DNA from: Taeniopygia guttata
Taxonomy: Eukaryota; Chordata; Aves; Passeriformes; Estrildidae
Direction of reading: 5' to 3'
Assembly: GCF_048771995.1 (NCBI RefSeq)
Contig: NC_133027.1
Span: 61,751,501-61,815,500 of the forward strand
Length of the DNA: 64,000 nt
Part shown: piece by piece, positions 1 through 13,491 of the stretch
Numbering within the stretch: position 1 is the first letter of the stretch
Layout: every line of letters begins with the position of its first letter
Program-made: the position numbers and the translations under genes
The notes under the pieces: model-generated
Database searches by the model: none
The model's input: only the letters and a program-made list of their open reading frames with translations
Told to the model about the DNA's origin: nothing

Positions 1-630
1 GCGGGGAGAGCGAGCAGACACCGGGAGCAGCCCGGAGTTAGGGATACAAATCACAATAGTATATAAACATAAAGCCGCACAGCGCCGCCAACCCGCCGTG
101 CGCCCGCTGCCCTGCAGGTGTGTGCGGCTGCGGAGACCGGCTCTGCCCTGGCCGCGGTTCTCCCGGCTCGGATCCAGCCCGGGACGCCGGCTCCTTCCCT
201 TAGGGAATCCGCAGCGCTGCCTGGAGCCCGCAGGAGCCGCCTCTTGCCGAGGCTCCTGTCCCCGCGGGCCCGGCAATGCCGAGCGCAGGCCCCTCAGGGC
301 TGCGCTCCCTCGCGGGCAGGAGGCGGCTCCGCGCCGCGCCCGTGCCGCCCGGCTGCCCGGGCCCGCTGCCGAAGGGTGACCGCCGCCGCCGCTGCCAAAG
401 GCGAGGGAAAGGGCGGCCGGCGCTGCAGGGGCTTCCTTGCTGTGTCCAGAAGCCTCAGCGAGGCCATTCCCAAACGTCTCGCCTTCTCCCCAGGAGCGGG
501 AGAGAGGGACAAGACCTGGGGCTACGGCAAGGGGAGCACGGTGGGGACAGTCTCGGGCCTGCCGCACACGCTGCTGCTCGTCCCTGACCCGTGCAAGGGA
601 GGAGAGGAGAGGAAGGAAGGCTGTCTGCAC
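1..630 (-). other. TMEM242: TMEM242 intron 1, 5' part (GC-rich)
   Basis: Read on the minus strand, this follows directly after the donor at the end of TMEM242 exon 1 and continues out of the window, so it is the first part of intron 1. Most of it (about 80-630) is still inside the CpG island. Several overlapping reading frames are open here because GC-rich DNA has few stops; their translations are rich in Arg, Pro, Ala and Gly and resemble no family I know. A TATA-like TATATAAA lies at 60-67 on the plus strand beside the island edge; no transcript can be inferred from it alone. Confidence 0.75.
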
Positions 631-766
631 CTTTGATTAAGAAGAGCTTGTCCTGGGATGCCGCAGAGCTCCCAGCCCCCCGGGGCAGGGACAGCCCACG
701 CCCGGGGTCCAGCGGCGCTGCGGCCACGGCCCCGTCAGGGGCGGCCCCGCCGGCAGCCGCCCCCAT
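631..766 (-). CDS. TMEM242: TMEM242 first coding exon (partial gene)
   Basis: This is the N-terminal exon of transmembrane protein 242, a small two-helix protein of the inner mitochondrial membrane known to help assemble the ATP synthase c-ring together with TMEM70. The exon encodes 45 codons plus one base. It starts at an ATG (766, reading left) in strong context (GCC before, G after). A low-complexity Ala/Gly/Pro leader follows, then Ser-Gln-Asp-Lys-Leu-Phe-Leu-Ile-Lys, closely matching the Asp-Arg-Leu-Phe-Leu-Val-Lys-Gly segment that precedes the first helix in mammals. The exon ends AAAG at 631 and the intron starts GTGCAG (630 downward), a usable but not ideal donor in phase 1; the next codon would complete Gly. 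The membrane helices lie in later exons outside the window. The identity rests on the short conserved end and on the neighbour ZDHHC14, which is next to TMEM242 in other amniotes. Confidence 0.8.
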
Positions 767-782
767 GGCCCAGGGCACGCAA

Positions 783-805
783 GAGGAGGAGGAGGAGGAG
801 GAGGA
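783..805. repeat. (AGG)n microsatellite in TMEM242 5' UTR
   Basis: About seven AGG units (CCT on the gene strand) lie just upstream of the TMEM242 start codon. In the frame of the gene they would read as poly-Ser, but they lie before the chosen ATG and so are probably untranslated. Confidence 0.8.
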
Positions 806-969
806 AAGGTACTCACAACCCGGAAGGAAAGCGAGCTGGGCTGGCACACGCAGCCGCCTTTCCTCCTCCTTCCCTTCCGCGGCCGCGCAGGCGGGCGGCA
901 TCCAGCGGCATCACCCTTAGGAGGCGTTCTGCGTCCCGACAGCCCAAATCGCGCAGAGGGAAAATCGGG

Positions 970-3900
970 AAAAGTTGTCAAAGCCTTTTTTAAATCGAGT
1001 CTTTTTTAGCAGGCTCATAAGGGTTTTGGCTTGGTTTTTTTTTTTGTTTGTTTGTTTTTAAAATGTCCTTGGGACATATCGCGTAGTGGACTTCAGCAAA
1101 TAAAACTGCAAGACACTCTTAATTCCCAGGAATTTTAGTAAGCTGTATCTTGATGAAGAGTGTTGCTTTAAAGTACGTATTTTCGTTCCAAATTGTCCTT
1201 CTTTTAAGTTATGTAAATAGTTTTTCACACTACAAGAACATACAATTAGGGTTTTTTCATCTCTGCGCCACCCTAATTCCATGATGATTATGAATTGATG
1301 TGGTACCTAATTTCATCACTTTATCAAACATTGTACTAAGTTAAGATTCAGTATAGACAGGTAAAGTGTATTTTTAGTTGTAATAATCAGTACTTCAACA
1401 GCAAACAATGAATGTAAATAAAAGTGTTTCTTCCCCAGCTTCCTTCTTTCTATCTTTTAACATATTTTATAGCATGTAACTAAGGGTCTAATTATAGGGA
1501 CTGGGTTGCTAGGCAAAAAATCAGTATTTTGGGAAACTTCCTGTTCATGATACTTCTAAAAACCTATTCAAAGCTGTTTCCTAATAGTCCATGTGCTGTA
1601 TAAATTAACAATACTTTACACAGAGAGCCCATCACTAACTCTTTTTTTCTAATTTGGATGTCAGGCAGATGACTCCTCCTCTCCTCTAGTCTTCTTTTTC
1701 CCATGAAAAAATGCCCCAAAATCCCACGTGTGCTTTGGAATAGAATTGGACTTTGCCACAAGTAATAAAAAAAAATCTCCTGGAAAAGCTTAGAGAAGGA
1801 CATCTTAGAAAAACTGCAGTGTGACAATGTGAAAAGAAGAAATTACTTTTTATATAAAGTACTTAAATTTATTAGAATGCATGAAACTAAAACTGGAGCA
1901 TGCATGTCATTTTGATTGTAATTGGTGTCAAGATCATCACTGCATCTGATAGAGGAATCCTTGAACTGTGAGGGAATTAAGTTATTGTGTCTGTTGTATT
2001 ATTTTGTGTCTTTGATGATAACAATCCTATATTTTCTTCTCAGGATAGTTTTTTGAGTTTACATCAATCAAGACATCACTTTCTTTCACATTTTTCCAGA
2101 ACGCAGAAGAAAGAGAAGAGAAAGGTATAATGGTGTTATTTAATCCTGGTTTGAACAATGCCAGTAATCTATATTTAAGAGAGACTGAAAGTAAAGCATA
2201 AAGACCATGAAATACACTCTGAATAACTTAAAATTCTTAGTGTTGTAAATTTTACTTGCTTTAAAAAAAATCCAAGATATACTCAGCAGAATTGTGTTCA
2301 TTTAGGTTACAATATTAATTTCTTCTTGTTGTATAATTGAATATAATATAATGCTTTTTTTTCCTTTTTATTGCAAAAAAACTTAGTAAGCCAAAAGCAG
2401 ACAATGAGAGGGAACCAATGTGTTCCACTTCAAAGGATGGGTAAACCTCCACTTATGATTCTGATGTTATAGTTAGGAATTTCCTAACAACCCCTGGGTT
2501 TTAACAAAAAATTTGTAACTTGGTGCCTCTCCTATGGGAGTTCATATTTTTGTACAGTATCGGTGAGGGAGGAGTGTGGAGGGTAAGCAAGAACACAAGG
2601 AAAAAAATAAATTTTAAAATAAAACCAAAGAAACAAGTTAGCATAAATATATTCCCTAAGAGATTTTTATAACTCTTGCAAACACGTGGCATTGCTGCCA
2701 ATAAGGAGCTCTATCAAGAAATAGAACCCCAGTGTGCCAACTTCTTAACATAATGCTGTGAGATATTTCAGTCCTGGCCTGTGGGTCTGCTGCTCTTCTT
2801 CCTCTCTAGTGCACGTCTGCACAGTGGTACTTGGCCATCTCCAAGTCCTCAAGATCCACTTGAGGACCAAGCTTAAAATGTAGGTATTCAGAGGCAAAGA
2901 AGTTAGTTGATGAGCTGGCTGGGGCTTAACGAAGGCAGTAATTTGTTGTGATCACTAAGTTATCTGCCTGATTTATATAGTCAAAAGTCTTGAGTGCCAC
3001 TGCAAAAAATGTTGGCACCTGAGAAACAGAATCCTGTTTGGAGTTTGAAAATCCAATTCAAAACACAGAGGAGGTTGATTTGAATAACTGGTTAAACTAA
3101 TGTGTTCAGTAACTGAACTGGATTGTGTAAAAGAACTCGGGAAAAAGCCAAACACTGGTTTTGGAAAGAGAGAAAAATGCAGCAGTTGAGCTGCCTTTTG
3201 GCTCTCAGAAGAGCTGAGCTTTATTCTCTGCCTGACTCACTGGGGTAATTTCCTCTATTTATGGCAGCTTTGATATTCCTGAAAGCACCATGCAGGATCA
3301 GCACTGTGTACAGGCAGGGGCATGAAGAAACCAGTTACATATTTCCAAACAATTTTCTAGTCGATTGGACAAGAAATTAAAGTGTTCTGCACCTCTGATT
3401 TGGTTTCTGCAGAAATCTCTGTTTTTATAATGAGCTGGTTACTGCTGTGCATCTCCTAAGGATCTGGTGGCTGAAATTCCCATGCTGAGAGTCTGTCCTC
3501 AGATCTCGTCTCACTGCAGCAAAAATCTGGTCACTGAATAGAGATGTGTAGACTTTAATTACAGAAATACTGACAGTGCTCATAAAGGCAGTGCTCATTT
3601 GTCAAATGTACTCACAGTTGTAAGAAGAGCCTTGCACTCAAAAGAAGAGAATCAAAAAACACATGAAAAAAACTGCTTGGGCTGGCTTCACTCACTTGTG
3701 GAGAGGTACTTTTTGCTTTGGAGGTGATGAGAAGATTATTTATTTTGCGCAAAGTTTTGCTGTGGTTCTCCAGCAAAGGCAGGAGCTGAGAGGCTGTATC
3801 TCCAGATTTCCAGCCACCTACCCCAGCCCCAGAGATGCTTTTCTAAACTGCAGCTTGCTTCTACAGAATATGCAACACTCTTCCTTAATTTGACTTCTAC

Positions 3901-6900
3901 ATTTGGGTATTCAGGAGCGCGTGTGAGGCATAACTTAGGACAAGACTGGGTGTGCAGGCATGCTGCAGAGACACCACAGCAGCATTGTTTGTTATGGCCA
4001 CAGCCTGGCCACGTTTCAGTAAATGTCAAAAGTGCCGTTGGCAATCTGGCCAGAGTTCCAGTTATAAATCCCAAATTAGCATCTGGGGATGATGACATTG
4101 TGGCTGGCCAGAGGCGCACTACAGATTTCAGAGCTGTTGAAAACATATCGGGGCTGTCACATGCCTTGGACAGAATTCAGGTGGGGCTGCAGAGATGAGA
4201 ACATTTAAGGAGGGTCTTCTTTCATATGCCTGTATCTACTTGTTTTCTGTTCTTATCCTTTAATAAATTATATGTTTTATTACCTGCTCGGAGTTTATAA
4301 TACTCTCTCTTGGCAAGTGAAATACGCCTATATCTGTTTGGCTTTGCCCACATTTACTAGAGAGGAAAATCACAGATCCCTTCCCAGTTCCTGTGGTATT
4401 CCTACTGTCTTTAGTGACCTAGCAAATATATTTACACGTTACTTTTTAATTTCACTGGATACCATGTCTTTAGTGGTCTTAGTATGTGTTTCATCATAGA
4501 ACTTTTAATAGTTACTTTGCTGTACCATGTTAGAAAAACTCCTACTATTGTCCAGGAAAAAAAAGTATTTCTGACTGAATGAAAAAAAAAAAGAAACAAC
4601 AAAAATTAATTATTATTTCCATGGTGTCACTAGAGCATGGCCTGGTACTTGTGTCTCAACCACTCTTACTGGAATGCTGTAACCTGAGGTAGCAGCAGGA
4701 ATCCTGAACCACCAGACCATCTGACCAGGTTCTGCTGGGTGACAGCCCGGGAACAGGATTTCTACAGAGAAAATCTGCTCCTGGCCTGTGTGGCCAGATC
4801 TGGAAACTTCCAAAATTATGGTTGCCAAGACAAAGAAGGCCTCTCTCAGTGACAGGCCAATAGATAAGAGTTGTCCATCCTGTGTGTTACCAGCTGTGTC
4901 TCTAGGAGATTACTTTTTTGGTAACACAAAGAGGTTCCCACAAAGACAGTCAGGCTGAGATCAGACTGCCTGAAGAAATAGTAGAATTTCTTTTCAAGGA
5001 AGATTTCATGAGGATAAAGCCATGAGTGAGCTGCTCTGAGCACACTGTTTGACCCTGCTTTGGGAAGAAGGTTGCACCAAGACGTGGTTTGACTCCTGCA
5101 CAAATATGTTCATGGGCAAGGGTAACTTCAATCTTGGCTCTGATGTAAGATCCCACACCATGATGGCTGCAGGGTGGGAGGGATGTGCTGCTGGCATGCA
5201 CTACTGGGCAGCAGAGGGTCCCTCAGAAGCTGCTGCATGCAGGTACCTGTGGGAACACTGCTGTGCCCACCCCGTGCCACTGGCCATGCTCATATGGCCA
5301 GTGACACCAGTTTGGAGGCCTTCAACAGTGGTGTGTGCTGCAGAAGAAGAAATTGGACTGGCATTTAATTTATTGTGGGGAGGTGGCCACTATAAATTTG
5401 ACTTGTGTATGCTAGTAGTACATCACCTGCTGAGAAAGCCAACTGTAGACTTAATTGTCAGCAATACGAGACGTATATTTTTCCTAATTGGCTTCAGTGC
5501 AATTATATCCAAAGGCCCTTTTCACAGTCATGCACAGAGCTTAATTGGTATAGTTTAATATTGCAATCTAAAAAGGCCTGTAAGGAGAGCTGATATTAGG
5601 CTAGGTTCCTGATTAATTATAATTATCACTTTTTGTAGATGGATGGAAAACGTTTCATATTGAATTAGTCTTGTTACATAAATTAATATTGTGCTCTGGA
5701 TAAAGCACTTCTGAATTCACATCTAAAATATTTTTAAGAGCACCAAGTTTGTGCCAGAGTTTTACTTGGCAGGTCAATTTGTCTTTTAAAATTATTTGAC
5801 TTCTCAGTAACATCTTATGATAGGTTTCTGCATTGAAGATGTTTGGCAATGACAGAATGATTCAAGGGTTGGACAGCAAATAAAGTAAAATATAATAAAA
5901 TAAAACTATGCAACTAGCATGATTTCCCAGTTCTATGAGCATGGGGGATTCACAGTCTGAATGACAGGAATTCATATCATGACTGTCACACATTTTCTTC
6001 CTGTATTAATTTCATCTCCGTCTGAGGGTGTTTGCGAGACATGAACCACTAATCTAATACTTTGAAAACAGGAAAGCTCATTAGCAGCTCTAGGGAAGGG
6101 AGTGAGATGGGTGAGGTTTAAAAGTAAAGGAAGTGTGACAGTTTTAAGGATTACTCCACATGCAATCTGTTTGTGCTCTGTAAAAACCCAAAGATTTTTG
6201 TATATCTTGCATTTCTCATTAATGAGACCTGCCGTGAATAAAGTAAACAGGCAAATGGAAAGGTGTCAGCTGAAGATGTCAGGCTGCATTTCAAGGCGTG
6301 GATTATAGAGTGGATTACAGACAGTCACTCCCCAATGACCGGCAGCTTCATGGCCTAGTACATGCAGCCAACATGTCAGGTGTTGAACACGGCCCTTTCC
6401 AACAGGCCTCATCACACATTCAGTTTAAGTTTCCAGAGCAACTGAAGTCTGTGACTCCAACAGGGTCGGTATTTTTCAAGAGCATAAAGTGTGAATAGAT
6501 GGCCACTTTCTGGCAGAAGATAGCGGGAATATTGTGTCAAGACACTCCGTGCATATGGAAGCCCACTCCAGAATTTTTCTGCATGCATGCCCTCTTGTGT
6601 ATGCAGTACATTACAGCTTACCATATATATCAAAATTTGGCACTACTGTGTCTTCCTAAACATTGCATTAATCCATCTGTCTGTCACCATGGTAACAAGG
6701 CTCCCTATTGATGACTGAAGAAGAGCTGAACCATTAAAACTAAATGTAGACTGTTAAAAAAAAAATCAGTAAGCTCACTTGGAATAGCACTACAGAGACA
6801 CAAATGGTCAAAAATAGGCTAATATTTTTCATGCATTATTTTTAAAGATTATGTATATTATGGATCTGAAATAAAGCCTGTTATTAAAATGATCCTTAAA

Positions 6901-9900
6901 TCTGATATTTGCTTCTTCGTATCTTTTTTTTATATAATCTGCTGAGATCAATATTAAAAATTGTGCATTTTTTCAGAAATTTACATGCTCCATAGTCATT
7001 CATCCCAGAGGATGGAAAGATGAAATTAATATCTTAAAAACACCACATACAAAGCAGATTAGAAATATCGGTGAATATTTTACGGCACTTTTTCTTTCTC
7101 TTTCTCTTTTGCTTCCATACTTGTAACTTTGCCAAAATAAAATCAGTAAAGTGCACACATTCATTAAAGGATCAATGTCTAACTGATCACTGTTAGTTAG
7201 TTGGACCTGAGATTTTTTGAGAATCACAATGTTGTGGAAACTCTGACATGAATTACTGGACTTCATAAATCATTCTTGGGCAATGTAGTTCCGTTTCTTA
7301 TTACACTGGCACCATGCGTGCTATTAACTGTAGACTTGAGTCAATAATTCTGATAGGCTTTAAAGAGACCTTTGATTTTAGAGCCGAAATAGAACTTCAA
7401 GCTGACTTCTCATCTCCTTCTGTGTTCATTGGATGGTGCTTTTGGTTCTCTCGAAATGAAAGGACTAGAGAAAGAAATGGGAATACTGCCTTTAAGAACA
7501 CTCTGTCACATTCACTGAACTGAAAGTATGAGTATTCTTGCTTATGTCAGGACTGATACCTGGTTTAAACTACGGCTCTGATCTTATAATAAACCTTTGG
7601 GTCAGGACGTAGCTCACAAGGGTGCTTTATCAGCCCCATGAAAGGTGACATGTTGGAAGGTCAGATGCAATCATTGCTCTATCTATCTGTGCATGGGGAT
7701 ACAGTTTGTACACGTGCACGTATGTTGCATGGATGTATATCATGCAGATATTATTAAATCTAATGTCCCAATGGGCAAACATGGATGGTTTGCCCTGTTA
7801 CAGGGTATATGAGCCCCTGGAGGACATAGAAGATCAACTAAACCTGGAAGATCAACTTGGTAGAACCAGGAGGCACAGATGCTACTAAGCAGCCTAGAGT
7901 TTCTGATTAACATCTGACATTTAAAATGCTTTCAGCTCAGAAGAAGCCACAGAAACTTACAGGTGTGGAGGAAAGTTCCCTCGCCCTCTCTTTCCTTTCC
8001 TCACTTCCTCTTCAGGTGGGTGAAGAATTGTGATCTATTGAACTGACAAAAAAGGGTATTCCTGTCTGTTATGAAGCAGACAAGAAACCAGCATCTGAAG
8101 AGAGTCTTCCTAGTTTCATCTTTGACAGAAAATAAAAGTCTAATTCTGAACTTTATAAATGCCAGGGTTGTGACAAAGACGTGACAAGATTATCTGACAA
8201 GCAAATGCTTTTGGAGGGCATAAAAGTAGCACTTGGCCATGCAGATGATGGGCCCCTGTGATGTATGTTGTGATCTAATTTGTGTTCATTCCAAGCAGTA
8301 CATCACTACCACTGGATCCAGCAGGCCTTCCAAAACAGCGGCAGTTACAAGCACAATTTCTCATTGTCCTTCCAGTGAGCTAAGCTATCCCAGATTTTAA
8401 GGAAATCAATTTATTTTGCTTTCACAAATGTTAAAACAACAATGTAGTATGTTCCGCTGATACAATTAATTTCAAATAGTTTATTTTATAAAGAATAATA
8501 CAGAGCAATAGCATTCCTAAGGATGGAAGGAACTTTGCTTTTTTACTTACAAAATTATAAATTGTAGCAACTTTTCAATTAAAGGTCAAAAGAGTGTTTT
8601 AGTATTCAAAATTCAAAAGCTTTACCATTCTAATTATTACTGAAAAAAGAGTATGCTCTCTCAAAGAGACCAATTTTAAAAAGAGTATTCTTATTTTCAT
8701 GATTTTTAGAAATCACAACATTTCTCTTTGATTTTTTTATTTTAATTGCGTTTTTTAAGATCTGGACAACATATTTTGTCACTCCAGTGAATTCCTTCCT
8801 CTCTTGAAGGAAATGTGAAAATTTCTTTTCTTCAAAACAGGAAATTAAATGCCATTGTAATAAAAACTTGGTTTGAATCCTCACCTAGCATGAGAGAGTT
8901 TTTTTCCACCCCAGCTGTATTTCTGTCTTCAAGCCAAGCAGTAGTGTTGTCCTCTCACTCCTGGTGTAAGAAATTTGAGTGTCTATAGAGCACACACTTC
9001 TGCACTGCTGGTGCCTTTGGCTGCTGATCATATATGATGGAGTTTCTTCAAAACCTGTTTTGGCACCTTCCCCTTTTAACAGTGACTTTCACCCTGTTAA
9101 ACCCCACTCAAAGATGAGCCACGTGGATTCTGTCAACCCATCAGGCAACAGAACTAGCCCAAGCAACTTCCAGCCTGAGCATCCCTTATCCATGGTGGCC
9201 AAATCCAGTCCTTTTCTGAAGTGGTCTCTGCATAGCAACACTAGACGGAGACTTAACACATAAGCACCTGGGTTTATTTAAAAAGGGGGTTAATTATGAT
9301 GAACTCTTCTACTGGTAAGAAGTACTTAGATATACATGTATTGTACAACATGTTTTTATTTAAAGTTTTCTGCTTGCTATCCATTTTGAGCGAGGTGTTC
9401 AAAGGCAGGTGTTTTCCCCCTTCATCTCATCTCCATGGCTGGCCTCCTGGAGAGGGACAGTAGGGAATGTGGGCTGCCTCCATCTGGTGGGGATATGGAG
9501 CAGTAACAAAGCAGTGAGATACAGTTGATCTGCCCCAAAGAGTTTGGGTTTGTTTTTGTGTGAGCTTTTCAAGATAGAGGCCTGATCACTGGCCTTCAAA
9601 AAGAGCATTCCAACTCCTCAGAGGCAGGGGAGGAGCTAATCTTACAAAGTCTAAGAAGATGGAGAGTAGGTTGGTGGAGAGAAGAGATAAAACTGGTGAT
9701 TTTCATGAGTTTGGAAGGAGGTGGGAAAAGGAAGTGGGAGGATTTTTTTTTTTTTTTGCCTTTTTGTATAGAGAGGAAACTTGCATTTGTCTTCTTGAGG
9801 AGGTGCAGAGGAAGGAAATAAATTAGTACCTTTTTTTTGGATATGCATGAACAGAACAATTATGCCCTATAAGCACTGGTTGGAATGAACATTCATTAAA

Positions 9901-12900
9901 GTAATGCCTTTCCTACCCTACAGACCCAGGTGGTGCTTGTGAGGCTGCATTGTTGCTAGCACATATTTGCCTACAATGCCAGGGCTCAGAATTGCGTAGA
10001 GGCAGCAGCACTGCTGAGATAGACATAGACAGACTGAAAGACATCATTTTACCAGGCTATTCCACATTGAAGGGCTCACCAAACCCAGCATACAGAGATG
10101 GTGTGGGATGTATCCAGTCACAGGGATTCTTATAGAATCTGGAAAATTGACATTCCATGAAGACTGGCAGTCCGTGAGGTCAACAAGCTGAGTGCACAGT
10201 CCATCACAACACAGCACATGTGCAGGTTGGCTGGGTACGGACGCTTCATCCAAGGTGAAAAAACAGCATGCCTGAAATAAACACAAGTTCTCCAGCTTTG
10301 CTGAAGCTGAGGTTCTGCAGTGGAGGAGAGAGTGCCAGCTACCCACTCTGGAAGAACAGAGAGTTGACAATGACTGATATTTTTACTGTTCAGTGTAGTT
10401 GTAAGAACTGCATAGACACATCCTGTGTGAATGTGAATCCTGTCTTATGTTCCCAGCAATGGGGGGAGTCTATACCGGGCAAGAGTTATCAATATTTTCA
10501 GTGTTGCTGAAGATTATGTAGGGATATAAGCTGTGGAGAGTGGCTTTGAAGATCTTGACTGAAAACAGACCCTTGGATTTGCTGAAGCTCATCTGTACTA
10601 GATGTCTCCTGAATATGCATGGCTGCCCAGAATGCCAGTTCCTGCTGAATGGCAGGTGCTAACTCTGAGACAGGCATCTGGCATGCAGAGAGCTTTTGAT
10701 TATCTGCTGCTTGTTCCAAATACAGACCATAACATGGTGGGAAAGTTAGTCTTCAAGTTGCAAAACCTCGTAAGTTATGAAGTTATTGAAAAAAAAAATG
10801 TATTTAATGTAAGTCTAGAAGCACTTGCAAGATATTGAGATGTAATATCGAGAGTTGGCTTATCTGGCTCCAGCAGGCTCAGGAGAGGCCTGAGATGCTG
10901 TCATGATTTCTTGAGCTGTTGCACAAGGAGTAGGTAGACTGGCAGCCAGCAAGCAAAGCAAAATAACAGGAGGTGGGGTGTGTTTGTAGTGTAGGCTGCA
11001 CAAAGGTGAAGGGTGTGTGCTAGGCTTATTGTGAGCAACACGCTGTGGTTAGGGACTGTGGTTAGAGCAGACAATTGCTGAGTGTTGTGCATAATGCATG
11101 ACAGGCAGGGCTGTGGCATGCAGATAAAAACAGCGTGGGATGGATTTTGCACTAAAATAAGCACTGTGAGTGTGAAGAAAGCCAGCCCAGCTAGGGTTCT
11201 CCTAGTGGAACCAGTCCGCTAGGAAAGCCCTAGCTTTGACCTGCGTGCCAAAAGCTACTCTGCGCCAGATGGCTCGGGTGAAGAGAATCACAAAAAAAAA
11301 GGGAAGTTAAATTGAGTTCTCAAAATCCCTGTGAGCTGTCCCTTCATGCCACCAGTAATTTGCTCATTTCTCTGCGGAACAAATCTTTCTAATTGCTGTT
11401 ATCTTCAGAAATTATATTAAATAAAAAGTAAGATTTTAAGGTGATCCTTCTGAGTATAGTGTCCTTAAAAATGCAGTTTCTCTCACGGGCAGTGAATGCC
11501 AGGCTTTTCCCCTGCTGATGTCCTCTGTCCCTAGTCTTCAGCTCTGAAGTAGCCACCTGAAGATTCAGCCATCAACTTTACCAAGTATTCACCATCTCTG
11601 AGGCATCAAGGGCTGATGCTGTTTGCATGAAGGACTCTCAGTCCTCTTGGAAGAAGACTTCATTCTTCTATATGAAACCCCACTTAATACATTTTTGCAT
11701 ATAAATATTTATGTTTGTATCTCAGTGTTAAATTTTTATCCTGTTTTATTCCCTCTGGTATTCTGTACCTACACTCCTCTTAATCAAATAAAACATACCA
11801 ATTCAGAATGCCTCCAAGACTAATCTTTGCATATTATTTATTGCAAGAATAATTTTCTTTAGAATTCTGAATAGTTTTCCTGGATTTGCTGGTTACAGTC
11901 TTATTGGTTTAAAATGTGATTATACTCCAGACTGCCATTTGTTCATCAGAATTAATTTAGATGAATGCTAATAGATTAGCACTAGAGTTAGATTAAACTA
12001 AGTCTACAAAAAATCAGATTTATAAACTCATTCTCCTATTATGGTGTAAAAAGCATATGTTTTAAATTATTTGCAATTTTTCTTAGGGCCTTGGCCAAAA
12101 CATTCTCTTGACCATGTGAATAATCCCCTAGCTTTTCTTATAAGAATTTATTGAATTTTTTAAAGAAAATTATTGGTTAAAATAATTTATATTAAAATTA
12201 ATAATTTGTTATTAATTAATAATAAATCTTACAGGAAAAAAATATAAATCGGTCCAGTGACACCCACATGGACATAATTGAAGAAGTCAAACTTCTGAGA
12301 ACACTTAAAAGTGAGCCATTATGTTGATTTCAATATGGAATATGCATTTCTTAAGTGAAAATCAGATTTACATCAGAAGATGTTGTACTAGTAGCAGAAG
12401 TAATTGCTAAAACTCTGCTTCCATAAACACATGCCTAGTCAGGCACACACTTCTGAGCAAAGTCCATCCATTGAAGTGTTCACAGAAATGTCAGAGTGAT
12501 CACTATAGTAAATACATGAACAAAAATAGAAGAAAAAATGTTTTTATGCCTCTGACCACATTTGTGTATGATCAGTATCACATTTCGGTTAATTGTCAGA
12601 CTTCCTTTCTCTACTGCAGTGTTGTCAGCCATATGATTCATGAGTCATATCTAGTCTTTTGTATACAGAGCTCATTGAATATTCAGATTCTACAGAGTAT
12701 AAATTACCACGTAACTGAACTAATTTTTTTTATCGTGTTTGGTGAGGGGGAAGGGAAGGAACTCAGGCTTTCCAAATTTGAAATGAATTCAGTCATTGCA
12801 GTGCTGCACCCCTGAGCAGCAGTCGTGGCTTATTCTTCTGAAAAAAATAGCTCTGAGAGGTGTAAAATGACCTGTTCTTCCTTATTCTTTTTACTCATTG

Positions 12901-13491
12901 TTTTATGTTAGGAAAGTGGGAAAATGGAGTTGGTATGAAACCCAAGACCAACATTGTTATTTGCTGAGATAAAGTATATGCAGTGAGGGAAGGCAGGTCT
13001 TGAATAGACACAAAACCAAATGGAAGGCAGAGAAGGGAAAGAAAACAAAGGCTCAAGAGAAAAGTAATGATATAATACTAAATCTTCATTAATGATGCTG
13101 AATGTGACAATGGAAAGATTTTCACAAGCAGTTAGCTCCATTTTGAGATGGCCTAGATAAGGCCAATGATGCAGGTAGCCCCACTCTGAGATTCACAGAA
13201 GTCTCTAATTGCCTGATTCCTCCAGGAAAACTTCTGTGTATTTTATGTTAATCTGTATAAGCACATATCAAAGATGTGTTCCACTGACAGCAATGGATGA
13301 GTCTTCTGTAAATGCTTTAAATGTGTAGTCCAAAACAGTGAAACAGCCCACAACTATATTATGAAGAAGGCTTTTCTCAAAATGAGTGTCATGCTCCCAC
13401 ATAAGCTGGATGGAGTCACTTTGTTGCACTCCACAGCAAAGCATAAGTTCCTGCTTTCCAAAAGTATTGTGAGTGAGTGTTTACTGAGGCA
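970..13491. other. Intergenic DNA, TMEM242 upstream side
   Basis: AT-rich DNA without a recognisable gene. All reading frames are short (under about 170 codons), and none shows family motifs, splice-bounded exon structure or coding-like composition. I could not name any repeat family here by eye. Two stretches, about 5400-5610 and 6200-6600, have mixed composition with several homeobox-type TAATTG or TAATGA cores and look like possible conserved non-coding elements. A short hairpin at 11189-11235 is listed separately. Confidence 0.7.
11189..11235. repeat. Short inverted repeat (17-bp arms)
   Basis: Arms at 11189-11205 and 11219-11235 are reverse complements at 15 of 17 positions, beginning and ending AGCTAGGG/CCCTAGCT, with a 13-nt loop. 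It could form a small hairpin. It is too short and isolated to be called a transposon or a microRNA precursor. Confidence 0.6.

Larger units (their letters stand above)
80..960. promoter_or_regulatory. TMEM242: CpG island of TMEM242
   Basis: CpG dinucleotides and G+C are very dense from about 80 to 960, and composition drops abruptly to AT-rich at about 970. The island covers the start of intron 1, exon 1 and the presumed 5' UTR of TMEM242, as expected for a housekeeping promoter. An ETS/GABPA-like CCGGAAG is visible at 820-826. The transcription start is probably between about 800 and 980 on the minus strand, but this cannot be fixed without transcript data. No clear TATA box is seen upstream of the gene on that strand. 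Confidence 0.8.

Noticed and set aside
3890..4198. 102-codon plus-strand frame in a mixed-composition stretch
   Set aside because: No recognisable family and no clear exon boundaries; a single short frame of this size is expected by chance.
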